Assembly (NCBI GenBank): GCA_900468065.1
Contig: UBTA01000086.1
Span: 1 to 39,744 of the forward strand
Direction: 5' to 3'
Length of the DNA stretch: 39,744 nucleotides
Origin: Hyphomicrobiales bacterium
Lineage (GTDB): Bacteria; Pseudomonadota; Alphaproteobacteria; Rhizobiales; Rhizobiaceae
The notes beneath the pieces are model-generated. The model was given only the letters and a program-made list of their open reading frames with translations, was not told the origin of the DNA and searched no databases. The translations under genes and the position numbers were made by a program. Positions 30,863 to 39,626 of this stretch are shown here, one piece after another; position 1 is the stretch's first letter, and the number at the start of each line of letters is the position of its first letter.

Positions 30863-31498
30863 TCATCCGGCCACCGGCATCGACTTCAGGCGGTCGACGA
30901 TGGCTGTCCCCAGACTATTCTCCGTATAACGCGTAAGCAACTGCTTGCCCTGCGACAGGCTGATATCCGCATCAGAATGCCCGCGCCGCAGCCAGATTCC
31001 GTCGAGCATAGCGGCAAAACCGAGCACGAACGAATCGATTGCGGCCCTTTCAACAGCTGGCAAAAGCGCCGACGCAAGGTTGGAGTGAAGGCGCCGGTAG
31101 AACAGCCGCTGCAACCGGGCATAGCGCTCGTTATGCGCTGCCTCGGCATAAAAAGAGATCCAGGCATTGGCCGTGTTGCGCTCGAAGCGGCTCTCGGGGA
31201 AATTGCCGTCGATCACCGCAATGATCCTGTCCCAGCGGCTAGCGGCGCCGCGTAGCCGCACGACCACATCGTCCATCAGGATACGGTTCGCATGGCGGAC
31301 CATTTCGAACAGCACCTCGTCCTTGTCCTTGAAATAATAGGTGAGAATCCCCTGCGACATGCCGGCCTCCTGGCATATGCGCGTGGTCGTCAGCCCCTTC
31401 AGCCCATCCTTGATGAAAATTCGGTAGGCCGCCTCGATCAGCTCGATCCGGCGGATTTCCTCGATGCGTTTCTTCTGCTTTTTCGGTTGTGCACTCAT
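30863..31498 (-). CDS. TetR-family regulator, BetI-like
   Basis: The 211-aa product has an N-terminal TetR HTH (RRIELIEAAYRIFIKDGLKG, then TTTRICQEAGMSQGILTYYF) followed by the BetI-like ligand domain (AWISFYAEAAHNERYARLQR, LDGIWLRRG). BetI represses choline uptake and glycine-betaine synthesis genes and is relieved by choline. The gene is divergent from choX with a 109-bp shared promoter region, which strongly supports a choline-responsive role. There is no bet operon next to it. Membership in the BetI subgroup is by pattern. Confidence 0.8.
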   Translation of the reverse strand: MSAQPKKQKKRIEEIRRIELIEAAYRIFIKDGLKGLTTTRICQEAGMSQGILTYYFKDKDEVLFEMVRHANRILMDDVVVRLRGAASRWDRIIAVIDGNFPESRFERNTANAWISFYAEAAHNERYARLQRLFYRRLHSNLASALLPAVERAAIDSFVLGFAAMLDGIWLRRGHSDADISLSQGKQLLTRYTENSLGTAIVDRLKSMPVAG

Positions 31499-31607
31499 GC
31501 GTTTTCAATACCTGAAAGATTTTTTGTACGCTCTAACAAATTTTTATTTTGACAAAAAATATTGTTGACCTATCGTTTCCATCAACAGCTAAAAAAGGGG
31601 AATGGAT

Positions 31608-32549
31608 ATGAACGCATGCAAGTTTGCTCTCGCCGCGCTCGGCGCAACCCTGTTGCCGCTGACGGCCAATGCCACGGATGCGGAATCCTGTCGCACTGTT
31701 CGCATGTCGGATCTTGGCTGGACGGATATCTCGCTCACCAACACCACGGCGGCGGTGATGTTATCAGCACTCGGCTACCAGCCCACGCAGACGCTTCTTG
31801 GCCTCAACGTCACCTATGAAATGCTCAAGGGCAAGCAGCTCGATATCTTCCTCGGCAACTGGCGGCCGGTCCAGGACGAACAGTTCAAGGCCTATTTCGA
31901 CGACAAGTCGGTGGAGCCGCTGGCCACCAATCTCGAAGGCGCCAAATTCACCCTTGCGGTACCGGCTTATGTGGCAGAGGCCGGCGTGAAATCCTATGAC
32001 GATCTCGCCGCCCATGCCGACAAGTTCGACCGGAAGATCTACGGTATCGAGCCGGGATCGAACCAGCCCCTCCTCGACATGATTACCGCCGGCAACCACC
32101 AGCTTACCGGCTGGGAAGTGGTCGAATCCAGCGAAGCGGCAATGCTGATGCAGATTGCGAAAACAACGAAGACCAAGGACTGGGTCGTGTTCCTCGGTTG
32201 GGAACCCCACCCGATGAACCTGATGTACGAGCTCACCTACCTCTCCGGCGGCGACAAGGAATATGGTCCGAATTTCGGTGGCGCGACGGTGCGCACCATT
32301 GCCCGTGGTGGGTACACGGCGGAGTGCCCGAATGCTGCCAGGCTGTTTGCCAATCTGGTGTTCGATCTGAACTACGAGAATATCGGCATGGACATGATTT
32401 CCAACTGGGGATTGTCTGCCGAAGACGCCGCCAAGCAGATGATGAAGGATCACCCGGAAAAGCTCGACAGCTGGCTTGCCGGCGTCACAACGGTCGACGG
32501 CGCGCCCGCCCTTCCCGCAGTTCAGGCCGCTCTCGGGCTTCAGCCGTGA
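31608..32549 (+). CDS. choX: Choline ABC transporter periplasmic binding protein ChoX
   Basis: The 313-aa product has a signal peptide (MNACKFALAALGATLLPLTA, cleaved after NA) and closely follows ChoX of Sinorhizobium meliloti. VRMSDLGWTDISLTNTTAAV, IFLGNWRPVQDEQF, PAYVAEAGVKSYDDLAAHAD, and VVFLGWEPHPMNLMYELTYL supply the aromatic residues of the choline cage (Trp, Trp, Tyr, Trp). It binds choline with high affinity and hands it to an ABC permease. The start at 31608 has AGGGG seven bases before it; the ATG at 31602 is too close. The usual partners choW and choV are not here: the next gene is an alcohol dehydrogenase. Confidence 0.88.
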   Translation: MNACKFALAALGATLLPLTANATDAESCRTVRMSDLGWTDISLTNTTAAVMLSALGYQPTQTLLGLNVTYEMLKGKQLDIFLGNWRPVQDEQFKAYFDDKSVEPLATNLEGAKFTLAVPAYVAEAGVKSYDDLAAHADKFDRKIYGIEPGSNQPLLDMITAGNHQLTGWEVVESSEAAMLMQIAKTTKTKDWVVFLGWEPHPMNLMYELTYLSGGDKEYGPNFGGATVRTIARGGYTAECPNAARLFANLVFDLNYENIGMDMISNWGLSAEDAAKQMMKDHPEKLDSWLAGVTTVDGAPALPAVQAALGLQP

Positions 32550-32566
32550 GCATCATTCAGGATTTC

Positions 32567-33577
32567 ATGAACGCGGCGGTGCTTGAAACCTACGACGCAC
32601 CGCTGCTACAGCGCACAGTCCCAGTCCCAAAACCCGGCCCCGGCCAGATCCTCGTCAAGCTGAAGGCTTGCGGGGTCTGCCACTCGGATGTGCATATCTG
32701 GAAGGGGCATGTGCGCCCGCCATCCGATCCCGTGCCCTTCATCCTTGGCCATGAGGGTGTCGGCACGGTCGTTGCCATCGGGCCGGATGTGACAAGCTGG
32801 GAAATCGGTGCAAGTGCCGGTGTCCCCTGGCTGCACGATACCTGCTGCCACTGCGACGAATGCGCAGATGGCATGGAATCCTTCTGCCAGAACCAGCGGG
32901 CGCATGGCCTGAATGTGCCCGGCGCCTTTGCCGAATATGTGGTGGCTGATGCCGCCTACGCGGTCCCTTTGCCGGATGGTCTCGATCCAGTTGGGCTGGC
33001 ACCGATCATGTGCGCCGGTGTGACCGCCTATGGCGCCGTCAAACGCTCAGGCTTGCGTTCGGGCGAAACCTGCGCCATTTTCGGCTGTGGAGGACTTGGC
33101 CTCTACGCGGTCCAGATTGCCGCCCGGCTCGGCGCACGCGTGGTTGCCGTTGACCGCGATCCAGCCAAGCTCGAACTTGCCCGCCGCTACGGCGCTGCAC
33201 TGACCGTGCTCGCCGACGGCGCGCTGACGGAAACGCTGGGCACCGCCCCCTACAAAAGCCATGCCTGCATCAACTTTGCCCCCACTGCCGCGACATGGGC
33301 GCCGATGATCGCCGCCATCCGGCCAAGGGGCCGTATCGTCGCGGCTGCACTGGTGCCGGACCCTGTTCCGGTCAGCCAGGAATGGCTGACGGCAACCGGC
33401 GTTATCATCACAGGAACAAGCGTGGGAACACGCGCAGAAATGCGCGAAGTCGTGGAGCTACATGCGGCAAAACCGCTGGAGAATGACATCGTGCCGATCA
33501 CGCTTGACGGCGTGTCGCACGCGTTGAGCGAACTCGACCAGGGCAAGGCTGCCGGCCGCTTCGTCATTGCCTTTTAG
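32567..33577 (+). CDS. Zinc-dependent alcohol dehydrogenase
   Basis: The 336-aa product is a medium-chain ADH. The catalytic zinc ligands are in CGVCHSDVHIW and GHEGVGTV (Cys, His-Glu). The structural zinc site is CCHCDECADGMESFC (four Cys), and the Rossmann motif is IFGCGGLGLYAVQIAARLGA. It oxidises primary alcohols or aldehydes with NAD(P). ATG 32567 has AGGA just upstream; a GTG at 32546 overlapping the choX stop would add seven residues. Because it follows choX directly, a role in alcohol handling linked to choline is tempting, but choline dehydrogenase is normally a flavoprotein (BetA), so the tie is only positional. Confidence 0.85.
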   Translation: MNAAVLETYDAPLLQRTVPVPKPGPGQILVKLKACGVCHSDVHIWKGHVRPPSDPVPFILGHEGVGTVVAIGPDVTSWEIGASAGVPWLHDTCCHCDECADGMESFCQNQRAHGLNVPGAFAEYVVADAAYAVPLPDGLDPVGLAPIMCAGVTAYGAVKRSGLRSGETCAIFGCGGLGLYAVQIAARLGARVVAVDRDPAKLELARRYGAALTVLADGALTETLGTAPYKSHACINFAPTAATWAPMIAAIRPRGRIVAAALVPDPVPVSQEWLTATGVIITGTSVGTRAEMREVVELHAAKPLENDIVPITLDGVSHALSELDQGKAAGRFVIAF

Positions 33578-33617
33578 GACCGCCTTCCGAAAGGCCATCC
33601 AATCCGCAAGCCACCTG

Positions 33618-33719
33618 TCAGGCTTCGTGATGTCCGAACATGCTCAAACCAACGAGGAGCACGATGGCACCGACGATGAAAGCATCGAAAATGGCGAAAT
33701 GATAGAAGAACGTTGTCAT
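33618..33719 (-). CDS. Single-pass small membrane protein, 33 aa
   Basis: An ideal AGGAGG lies 8 bases before ATG 33719. The product is MTTFFYHFAIFDAFIVGAIV followed by LLVGLSMFGHHEA, one hydrophobic helix (about residues 8-28) with a short His-rich tail. It has its own promoter-like sequence upstream on the minus strand (TTTGGA, then TATTCT 18 bases on), and it lies after the ilvC terminator, so it is a separate transcript. It is too short for ordinary ORF calling. I do not know a named family. Confidence 0.65.
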   Translation of the reverse strand: MTTFFYHFAIFDAFIVGAIVLLVGLSMFGHHEA

Positions 33720-33780
33720 TGCAGTATCCTCCTGGCGAATAGAATACTCCAAAACCGGTAATTCTCCAAATATTACGCGT

Positions 33781-33816
33781 AAAAACGAAAGAGGCCGGGA
33801 GATATCTCCCGGTCTC
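33781..33816 (-). terminator. Rho-independent terminator of ilvC
   Basis: On the minus strand GAGACCGGGAGA pairs with TCTCCCGGCCTC (12 bp with one G-T pair) around a two-base loop (four if the last pair opens), and is followed by TTTCGTTTTT. It lies about 50 bp after the ilvC stop and separates it from the 33-aa gene. Confidence 0.85.
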
Positions 33817-33863
33817 TTCAGTATTACGCAAGTGCAATACGCTAATTTTGCTATGCAGCAATA

Positions 33864-34931
<1,068 letters not shown>

Positions 34932-35585
34932 TCAGGACTGTACCGAACTCTTTTCACTGCCGTAGAGACGGAGGAAAGCAGACACCGCCTTCTCTCCCCT
35001 ACGGCCGAAATCCTTGACCAAACGGCCACTATCCTCGCCGAGCAGCATGCGCAGATGCAGGTCGGATACGATCAGGCCGTACAGCGTATCATAGGCGTCG
35101 TCACGGTCGCCGAACACCAGAAGCCCGGCATCGCGTCCCGCCTCCAGCAATGCGCCTGCGCGTTTGCCGATCTGCCGCCGGCCCCGTTCCTGCAGCATCG
35201 AGCCGAGCTTGGAGCCGTCGCGGCTCGCCTGCCCGATCGCCAAACGGTTCAGCGCCAGCGAAACGTCGCCAGCCAGAACCTCCAGCAGGTCGCGGGCAAA
35301 CAGCACCAGGTGCTCCTGCAGCGTCACTGCTGTCAGCGTTTCGGCGGTATCGTCGAAGGTTCGCACCTTGCTGGCCTGGAAGCCGATCATCGCCGACAAG
35401 AGACCGTCGCGATCGCCGAACCATTTGTACAGGCTTTCCTTCGAGCAATTGGCTGCCCGCGCCACACCCGCCGTCGTCAAAGCCTTCTCGCCGCCATCGA
35501 CCAGCAGCCGCAACGCGCTGTCCAGAACATCGTTCTGGCGCGGCGAATAGTCCGGCTGGTGCGGGTAGGCGGCAAGCTGCAACAC
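34932..35585 (-). CDS. TetR/AcrR-family regulator
   Basis: The 217-aa product has an N-terminal HTH (VLDSALRLLVDGGEKALTTA, then GVARAANCSKESLYKWFGDR) and a helical ligand-binding domain (LLEVLAGDVSLALNRLAIGQ). The C-terminus includes YGLIVSDLHLRMLLGEDS. The start is a GTG at 35585 with GGAG five bases upstream. A perfect 14-bp palindrome lies 16 bases upstream of the start, very likely its own operator. Ligand unknown. ilvC lies downstream on the same strand, so the regulator might also influence ilvC through read-through. Confidence 0.85.
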   Translation of the reverse strand: MLQLAAYPHQPDYSPRQNDVLDSALRLLVDGGEKALTTAGVARAANCSKESLYKWFGDRDGLLSAMIGFQASKVRTFDDTAETLTAVTLQEHLVLFARDLLEVLAGDVSLALNRLAIGQASRDGSKLGSMLQERGRRQIGKRAGALLEAGRDAGLLVFGDRDDAYDTLYGLIVSDLHLRMLLGEDSGRLVKDFGRRGEKAVSAFLRLYGSEKSSVQS

Positions 35586-35601
35586 ATCATCTCCATCAAC
35601 A

Positions 35602-35615
35602 GTACCGTACGGTAC
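35602..35615. promoter_or_regulatory. Palindromic operator of the TetR gene
   Basis: GTACCGTACGGTAC is a perfect 14-bp palindrome, 16 bp upstream of the TetR start codon, with a second overlapping ACCGTACGGT copy shifted to the right. TetR-family proteins usually repress their own promoter from such sites. It resembles, but is not the same as, the phage operators in the element. Confidence 0.65.
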
Positions 35616-35853
35616 GGTTCGCCGCTTATGCCGTAAAGCTGGGAAGCGGTCAAGCCTGTTGGTGAAGGATTTTGAGACACCACATCGAACGCAAACAAAC
35701 CTTCGTCATCGCGAATAAAAACAGACCGCCAAACGTAGAGAGGATAATGGCCACCAGCACCAAAAATGGACACGTCCACGCAATCCGATCCCGTTCCGTT
35801 TCGGGATGGGGTCGGCTAGTGTGGGCTTCAGACACCCCTAGCCCGGAGTTTTC

Positions 35854-36303
35854 ATGCCCCGCCTGCGTACCCTTGCCCTGCTCCTGTCCGCCACGCTTGC
35901 TTTTTTCCCCATGGCTGCTGCCGCTCAATCCGATGAGGACGTCTACAACCGGATCGAATCCCTGCATGGCAACGCCGGGGACCTCAGCGAGCCACTGCTT
36001 AGCCTGGTGGAAGCGATGGGTAACAGCGACGCGGCGACGATCGCCGGACTTGCCGAATATCCCCTGCGGGTCGCGGCCAATGGCGAAAGTTACGAGATAC
36101 AAAGTGCCGACGATTTCATCGAGAATTTCGACACCCTGGTGACGCAGGACACACGGGATGCCGTTGCCGGCCAAACCTTCAGCCAGCTGTTCGTCAACAG
36201 CGACGGCGTGATGCTGGCGAACGGTGCGGTCTGGATGAGCAATGTCTGCGACAATGGCGATTGCAGCTCCTCCCACTGGGCCGTGATCAGCATCAACAAT
36301 TAA
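35854..36303 (+). CDS. Secreted hypothetical protein, 149 aa
   Basis: The product has a signal peptide (MPRLRTLALLLSATLAFFPM, cleaved after AAAA before QSDED). The mature part is acidic and helical at first (DVYNRIESLHGNAGDLSEPL), then a compact alpha/beta region ending in SNVCDNGDCSSSHWAVISIN with two Cys likely in a disulphide. It resembles the small periplasmic NTF2/DUF4440-like proteins in shape, but I cannot name it. It is followed at 18 bp by a second secreted gene, likely one operon. The 268 bases upstream (35586-35853) hold two competing minus-strand frames that I do not support. Confidence 0.65.
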   Translation: MPRLRTLALLLSATLAFFPMAAAAQSDEDVYNRIESLHGNAGDLSEPLLSLVEAMGNSDAATIAGLAEYPLRVAANGESYEIQSADDFIENFDTLVTQDTRDAVAGQTFSQLFVNSDGVMLANGAVWMSNVCDNGDCSSSHWAVISINN

Positions 36304-36321
36304 TCGGCAGGGGAGAAAGCC

Positions 36322-36633
36322 ATGCGTCTTGATGTCATTGCGTCGATAGCCATCATTGCTCTTGCCACGGCAACGCCAGGCCTTGCCGCCGGCGACACGC
36401 CCTACACTGGCAGCTGGGATTGTGGCGTCGCCACCTTCAGCTTCACCAAGGACACCTATGATGCCGGCGAAGGGCCGATGCCGATCCGCAAGGTCGAAAA
36501 GGAGGATGGCAACTACATCCTCTCATTCGACGACAACTACCAGATCGGCCTGTCGAGCGTCACGAAAACGTCGATGCAATGGTTGTCGATGGCAAGCGGC
36601 GACACGTTTGATTGCAAGCGCCTGAAACCTTGA
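36322..36633 (+). CDS. Secreted hypothetical protein, 103 aa
   Basis: It starts with a signal peptide (MRLDVIASIAIIALATATPG, cleaved after LAA before GDTPYT). The mature part looks like a small beta-barrel (YTGSWDCGVATFSFTKDTYD, GNYILSFDDNYQIGLSSVTK) with two Cys (SWDCG and DTFDCKRL) that can pair across the domain, similar in layout to lipocalin-like or MliC-like periplasmic proteins. GGGGAGAAAGCC precedes the ATG. It is co-oriented with the previous secreted gene and with the broken third gene that follows. Confidence 0.6.
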   Translation: MRLDVIASIAIIALATATPGLAAGDTPYTGSWDCGVATFSFTKDTYDAGEGPMPIRKVEKEDGNYILSFDDNYQIGLSSVTKTSMQWLSMASGDTFDCKRLKP

Positions 36634-36665
36634 ACTTCTGCTGCTGCAAGGCAAAGGACTTACCC

Positions 36666-36695
36666 GTGAAGCTCGCCATCGCAACACTCCTCAGA
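36666..36695 (+). pseudogene. 5' remnant of a third secreted-protein gene
   Basis: A GTG at 36666 with AAAGGA seven bases upstream starts a typical signal peptide (MKLAIATLLRL), but the frame then runs into unrelated sequence from about 36693 onward and stops. The join coincides with GACTGTGTCAAAAC, which looks like an insertion-sequence tip. The rest of the gene is not found to the right, so it was deleted by the insertion event. It would have been the third member of the small secreted-protein cluster. Confidence 0.5.
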
Positions 36696-36700
36696 CTGTG

Positions 36701-37213
36701 TCAAAACCCCTGGCGTGAGAGTTCTGAGGAGACGCGACGTTCGTAAGTTAGATAGGTGTAAGGAATTAGCCCGTCGATCTCTTCTGAGCAAGACAACGTG
36801 AATTCGTTTTCAACGATCGGCGGAAAGTGGCGATCACCGCCAAAATCGGCCTGTATCCGAGTGAGATGAATGCGGTCGGCCAGTGGTAGAAACAGTTCGT
36901 AGACTTGTTGGCCTCCCCCAATGGCAATTTCTAATCCCGGCAAATCCTCAGCAACGCGAAGAGCGTCGCTCATCGTCGAAACAGGATGTATTCCTGGCGG
37001 GTATCTCCTGATTGAGCGCGAAAGGATAATACAATGTCGGCCCGGTAGAGGACGGCCAATCGACTCATACGTCATGCGACCCATGATGAGTGCATTTCCC
37101 ATCGTGAGATCTTTGAACCGTTTCTGCTCGCCAGCGATACGCCATGGAATATCGTTGCCACTTCCGATAGCACGACTTGCGTCCATTGCGGCCACAAGCA
37201 CTATAGGCTTCAT
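36701..37213 (-). CDS. Dihydrofolate reductase, DfrA12-like
   Basis: The 170-aa product reduces dihydrofolate with NADPH. Landmarks are VLVAAMDASRAIGSGNDIPW (residues about 4-23), RIAGEQKRFKDLTMGNALIM, GRMTYESIGRPLPGRHCIIL, EIAIGGGQQVYELFLPLADR, and IPYTYLTYERR at the end. The I-P-W-x-x-x-GEQ-x-x-F-x-x-LT block and VAAM start are, from memory, those of DfrA12-type mobile enzymes rather than of the usual chromosomal FolA, where the catalytic acid region reads differently. AAGGA is seven bases before the ATG. The codons are less GC-rich than in neighbours, and the last ten residues are encoded by sequence near a probable IS tip. Whether it confers trimethoprim tolerance is untested. Confidence 0.85.
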   Translation of the reverse strand: MKPIVLVAAMDASRAIGSGNDIPWRIAGEQKRFKDLTMGNALIMGRMTYESIGRPLPGRHCIILSRSIRRYPPGIHPVSTMSDALRVAEDLPGLEIAIGGGQQVYELFLPLADRIHLTRIQADFGGDRHFPPIVENEFTLSCSEEIDGLIPYTYLTYERRVSSELSRQGF

Positions 37214-37255
37214 CGCAAAATCCTTTTGAACTTTTCCGACACGCAGACCGCGATA

Positions 37256-37284
37256 ACTATAATGGCCTTTCCGACCACTTTAAA
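37256..37284 (-). promoter_or_regulatory. Predicted promoter of the DHFR gene
   Basis: On the minus strand TTTAAA (37279-37284) and TATAGT (37256-37261) are exactly 17 bases apart, with the DHFR ATG 43 bases downstream. The promoter sits in the short A/T-rich gap between the DHFR gene and the IS1182-type transposase fragment, so it may have come with the mobile sequence. Confidence 0.45.
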
Positions 37285-37303
37285 ACCACGATAGCTTTCT
37301 GCC

Positions 37304-37560
37304 ATGGTACATTTATCAGGAACAGACCGCTCGCAAATGTTGCTTCTACCCGAAGCGGTGGACAATTACGTGGGGTCGGACAATCCGGTTCGGTCCGTCG
37401 AGGCTTTCATCGATGGGCTGGATTTGTAAGCGGCTGGATTTACACGCGCAGAGCCCAGGGGAGCGGGGCGTCCCGCTCATGATCCGACCGATCTTCTGAA
37501 GCTTTATCTGTACGGATATTTGAAAATGCAAAAACGACGGCAACCTGTCGGCACCGCAAT
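37304..37560 (+). pseudogene. IS1182-type transposase, 5' fragment
   Basis: ATG 37304 starts MVHLSGTDRSQMLLLPEAVD, then NYVGSDNPVRSVEAFIDGLD, an in-frame TAA at 37427, then AAGFTRAEPRGAGRPAHDPT and DLLKLYLYGYLKMQKRR in the same frame. This is the N-terminal region of IS1182-family (DUF772) transposases ('.G.DRSQ..LLPE.ld..v...NPVR.idaFvd.LDL..lGF......a.GRPay.P..LLKLYiYGYL'). It is inactivated by a stop codon and cut off after about 80 codons, ending at the LysR 3' end. The rest, with the catalytic DDE residues, is gone. Confidence 0.85.
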
Positions 37561-37565
37561 AGGGT

Positions 37566-38471
37566 TCAGCTGACACGGCAACGCTCGGCGAGGAAATCGA
37601 GAAACACCCGTACCCGCGCCGGCATATGACCGCCCTGACCGAGAAAGATCGCGTGGACCTCCTCACCGTCTGATGCAGTGAATGTTTCCAGCACCGGCAC
37701 CAGCGCGCCACGCGCAAAATCGCCGCGCACCTGAAAATCGGCAAGCCGCGCCAGCCCCGCGCCTGCGAGCGCCAGTTGCCGCAATGCTTCCCCGTCGCTC
37801 GCCTGGACGCTGCCGACCGGCTTGATCGTCACATCCACGCCATCAACGGAAAACGGCCAGCCGCCGCTGGCGCGGACATAGTTGGCTCCGAGCAAATTGT
37901 GCCCGGCCAGATCATCCGGATGTCTTGGCACGCCCTTGCGCTTGAGATAGTCCGGTGCAGCGGCGATATGCAGTTTCACGGCGCCAAGCTTGCGCGCCAT
38001 CAGCGCCGAACTCTTGAGCGGCCCAGCCCTTACGGCGACATCGGTGCGATCGTCGAGGAGATCGACGACATGGTCGGTGAGCGACAGGTCGAGCGAGACA
38101 TCGGGAAACCGCGCCATGAAATCCGGCAGCACCGGCAGAAGCAGGTGGCGGGCGAACGGCACGTTGGTGCTGACGCGAATGCGCCCGCTCGGGCTGTCCG
38201 CAGCCGCGGCCGCCCGTTCCGCTTCGTCGAGATTGGCGAGAACCTGCACGCCATGTTCGTAATAGCGGCAGCCCTCCGGCGTCAGCTGCAGCTTGCGCGT
38301 CGAGCGGTTGACGAGCCGCGCATTCAGACGGCTTTCCAGCCGGGTCACCAGTTTGCTGACCGCCGAGGGCGTCATAGCGAAATCACGGGCAGCTGCCGAG
38401 AATCCGCCGAGATCGACCACCCGCACGAACACTTCCATCTCGCCGGAGCGATTGATATCCAGCCGCGCCAT
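37566..38471 (-). CDS. LysR-family transcriptional regulator
   Basis: The 301-aa product has the LysR HTH (MEVFVRVVDLGGFSAAARDF, then AMTPSAVSKLVTRLESRLNA and RLVNRSTRKLQLTPEG) and the substrate-binding domain (FPDVSLDLSLTDHVVDLLDD, RTDVAVRAGPLKSSALMARK). It is divergent from the short-chain reductase gene, with 96 bp between, and probably controls it in response to its substrate; this is the common arrangement for this family. Its last codons lie directly against the IS1182 remnant, but length is normal, so it appears intact. Confidence 0.9.
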   Translation of the reverse strand: MARLDINRSGEMEVFVRVVDLGGFSAAARDFAMTPSAVSKLVTRLESRLNARLVNRSTRKLQLTPEGCRYYEHGVQVLANLDEAERAAAAADSPSGRIRVSTNVPFARHLLLPVLPDFMARFPDVSLDLSLTDHVVDLLDDRTDVAVRAGPLKSSALMARKLGAVKLHIAAAPDYLKRKGVPRHPDDLAGHNLLGANYVRASGGWPFSVDGVDVTIKPVGSVQASDGEALRQLALAGAGLARLADFQVRGDFARGALVPVLETFTASDGEEVHAIFLGQGGHMPARVRVFLDFLAERCRVS

Positions 38472-38567
38472 TGTGCCCTCGCCTCACAAATCCTATGCCT
38501 TATCGTTGTCTAGTTCTCAAATCGGCGCGCGTCCATATCTGATGCATCGACACATCAGGAGACCATC

Positions 38568-39626
38568 ATGGACAACCGGCACAAAACCGCCCTCATCGTC
38601 GGCGCCCAGGGCGTCATCGGCGGCAATCTCGCCCGCCATCTCGAAACATTGGAGGATTGGTCGGTCATCGGCCTTTCCCGGCGCGGCGGCACCTCGACGG
38701 ACAAGATCCGGCACATATCCGTCGATCTGCTCGACCCGGCAGATAGCATGAACAAACTCGCCGATCTCACGGAAGTGACTCACATTTTCTACGCTGCGTA
38801 TCAGGACCGCCCGACCTGGGCCGAGCTGGTCGAGCCCAATCTGGCCATGCTGGTCAATGTCGTCACCGCCGTCGAGCGGGTGGCGCCGAAACTTGCCCAT
38901 GTCAGCCTGATGCAAGGCTACAAGGTCTATGGCGCCCATCTCGGCCCCTTCAAGACGCCGGCGCGCGAAGACGAAGACAATCACATGCCGCCGGAATTCA
39001 ACATGGACCAGCAGGCTTTTCTGCGAAGTCAGCAGCAGGGCAAATCCTGGACCTGGTCGGCGCTACGCCCCTCCGTCGTCATCGGCGTTGCCACCGGCAA
39101 TCCGATGAACCTTGCCATGGTCATCGGTCTCTATGCCTCTATGTCGAAGGAACTCGGGCTACCGTTGCGCTTTCCCGGCAAACCCGGCGCCTACGACACG
39201 CTGCTCGAAATGACCGATGCCGGCCTTCTGGCAAGGGCAACCGTCTGGGCGGCGACCAATCCACAATGCGCCAACCAGGCCTTCAACATCACCAATGGCG
39301 ACCTGTTCCGCTGGAACGAGATGTGGCCGAAGATCGCCCACTTCTTCGAAATGGAAATGGCAGCACCATTGCCGATGTCGCTCAACGTGGTGATGGCCGA
39401 CAAGGCCGCGCTCTGGTCGAAGATGAAGGAGAAATACGGGCTCGCCGACCATCCGTATGAATCCGTCTCCTCCTGGGGTTTCGGCGATGCGGTTTTCAGC
39501 TGGAACTATGACTTCTTCGCCGATGGCACCAAGGCACGGCGGTTGGGATTCCATGACTATGTGCAGACCGACGAGATGTTCCTGTCGGTGTTTCGCGAGA
39601 TGCGCGCCCAGCGGATCATTCCGTAA
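38568..39626 (+). CDS. PRISE-type short-chain dehydrogenase/reductase
   Basis: The 352-aa product has an NADP-binding N-terminus with TALIVGAQGVIGGNLARHLE and GLSRRGG. THIFYAAYQDRPTWAELVEP, NLAMLVNVVTAVE, and HVSLMQGYKVYGAHLGPFKT follow, the last with the Tyr-containing motif of extended atypical SDRs of the progesterone 5-beta-reductase/iridoid-synthase-like (PRISE) group. Members reduce activated enones. Plant-like PRISE enzymes are common in rhizosphere bacteria; the substrate here is unknown. AGGAGACC lies before the ATG. It is divergent from a LysR regulator. Confidence 0.85.
   Translation: MDNRHKTALIVGAQGVIGGNLARHLETLEDWSVIGLSRRGGTSTDKIRHISVDLLDPADSMNKLADLTEVTHIFYAAYQDRPTWAELVEPNLAMLVNVVTAVERVAPKLAHVSLMQGYKVYGAHLGPFKTPAREDEDNHMPPEFNMDQQAFLRSQQQGKSWTWSALRPSVVIGVATGNPMNLAMVIGLYASMSKELGLPLRFPGKPGAYDTLLEMTDAGLLARATVWAATNPQCANQAFNITNGDLFRWNEMWPKIAHFFEMEMAAPLPMSLNVVMADKAALWSKMKEKYGLADHPYESVSSWGFGDAVFSWNYDFFADGTKARRLGFHDYVQTDEMFLSVFREMRAQRIIP

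Noticed and set aside
35602..35615. GTAC-rich palindrome as a further phage operator
   Set aside because: It lacks the TCGTAC-N5-GTACGA spacing and is best explained as the operator of the adjoining TetR gene.
35477..35853. Two minus-strand frames in the region upstream of the secreted-protein gene, one with a hydrophobic segment (LVLVAIILSTFGGLFLFAM)
   Set aside because: Each is partly convincing, but neither has a good start and ribosome binding site, and they compete for the same bases; I could not decide.
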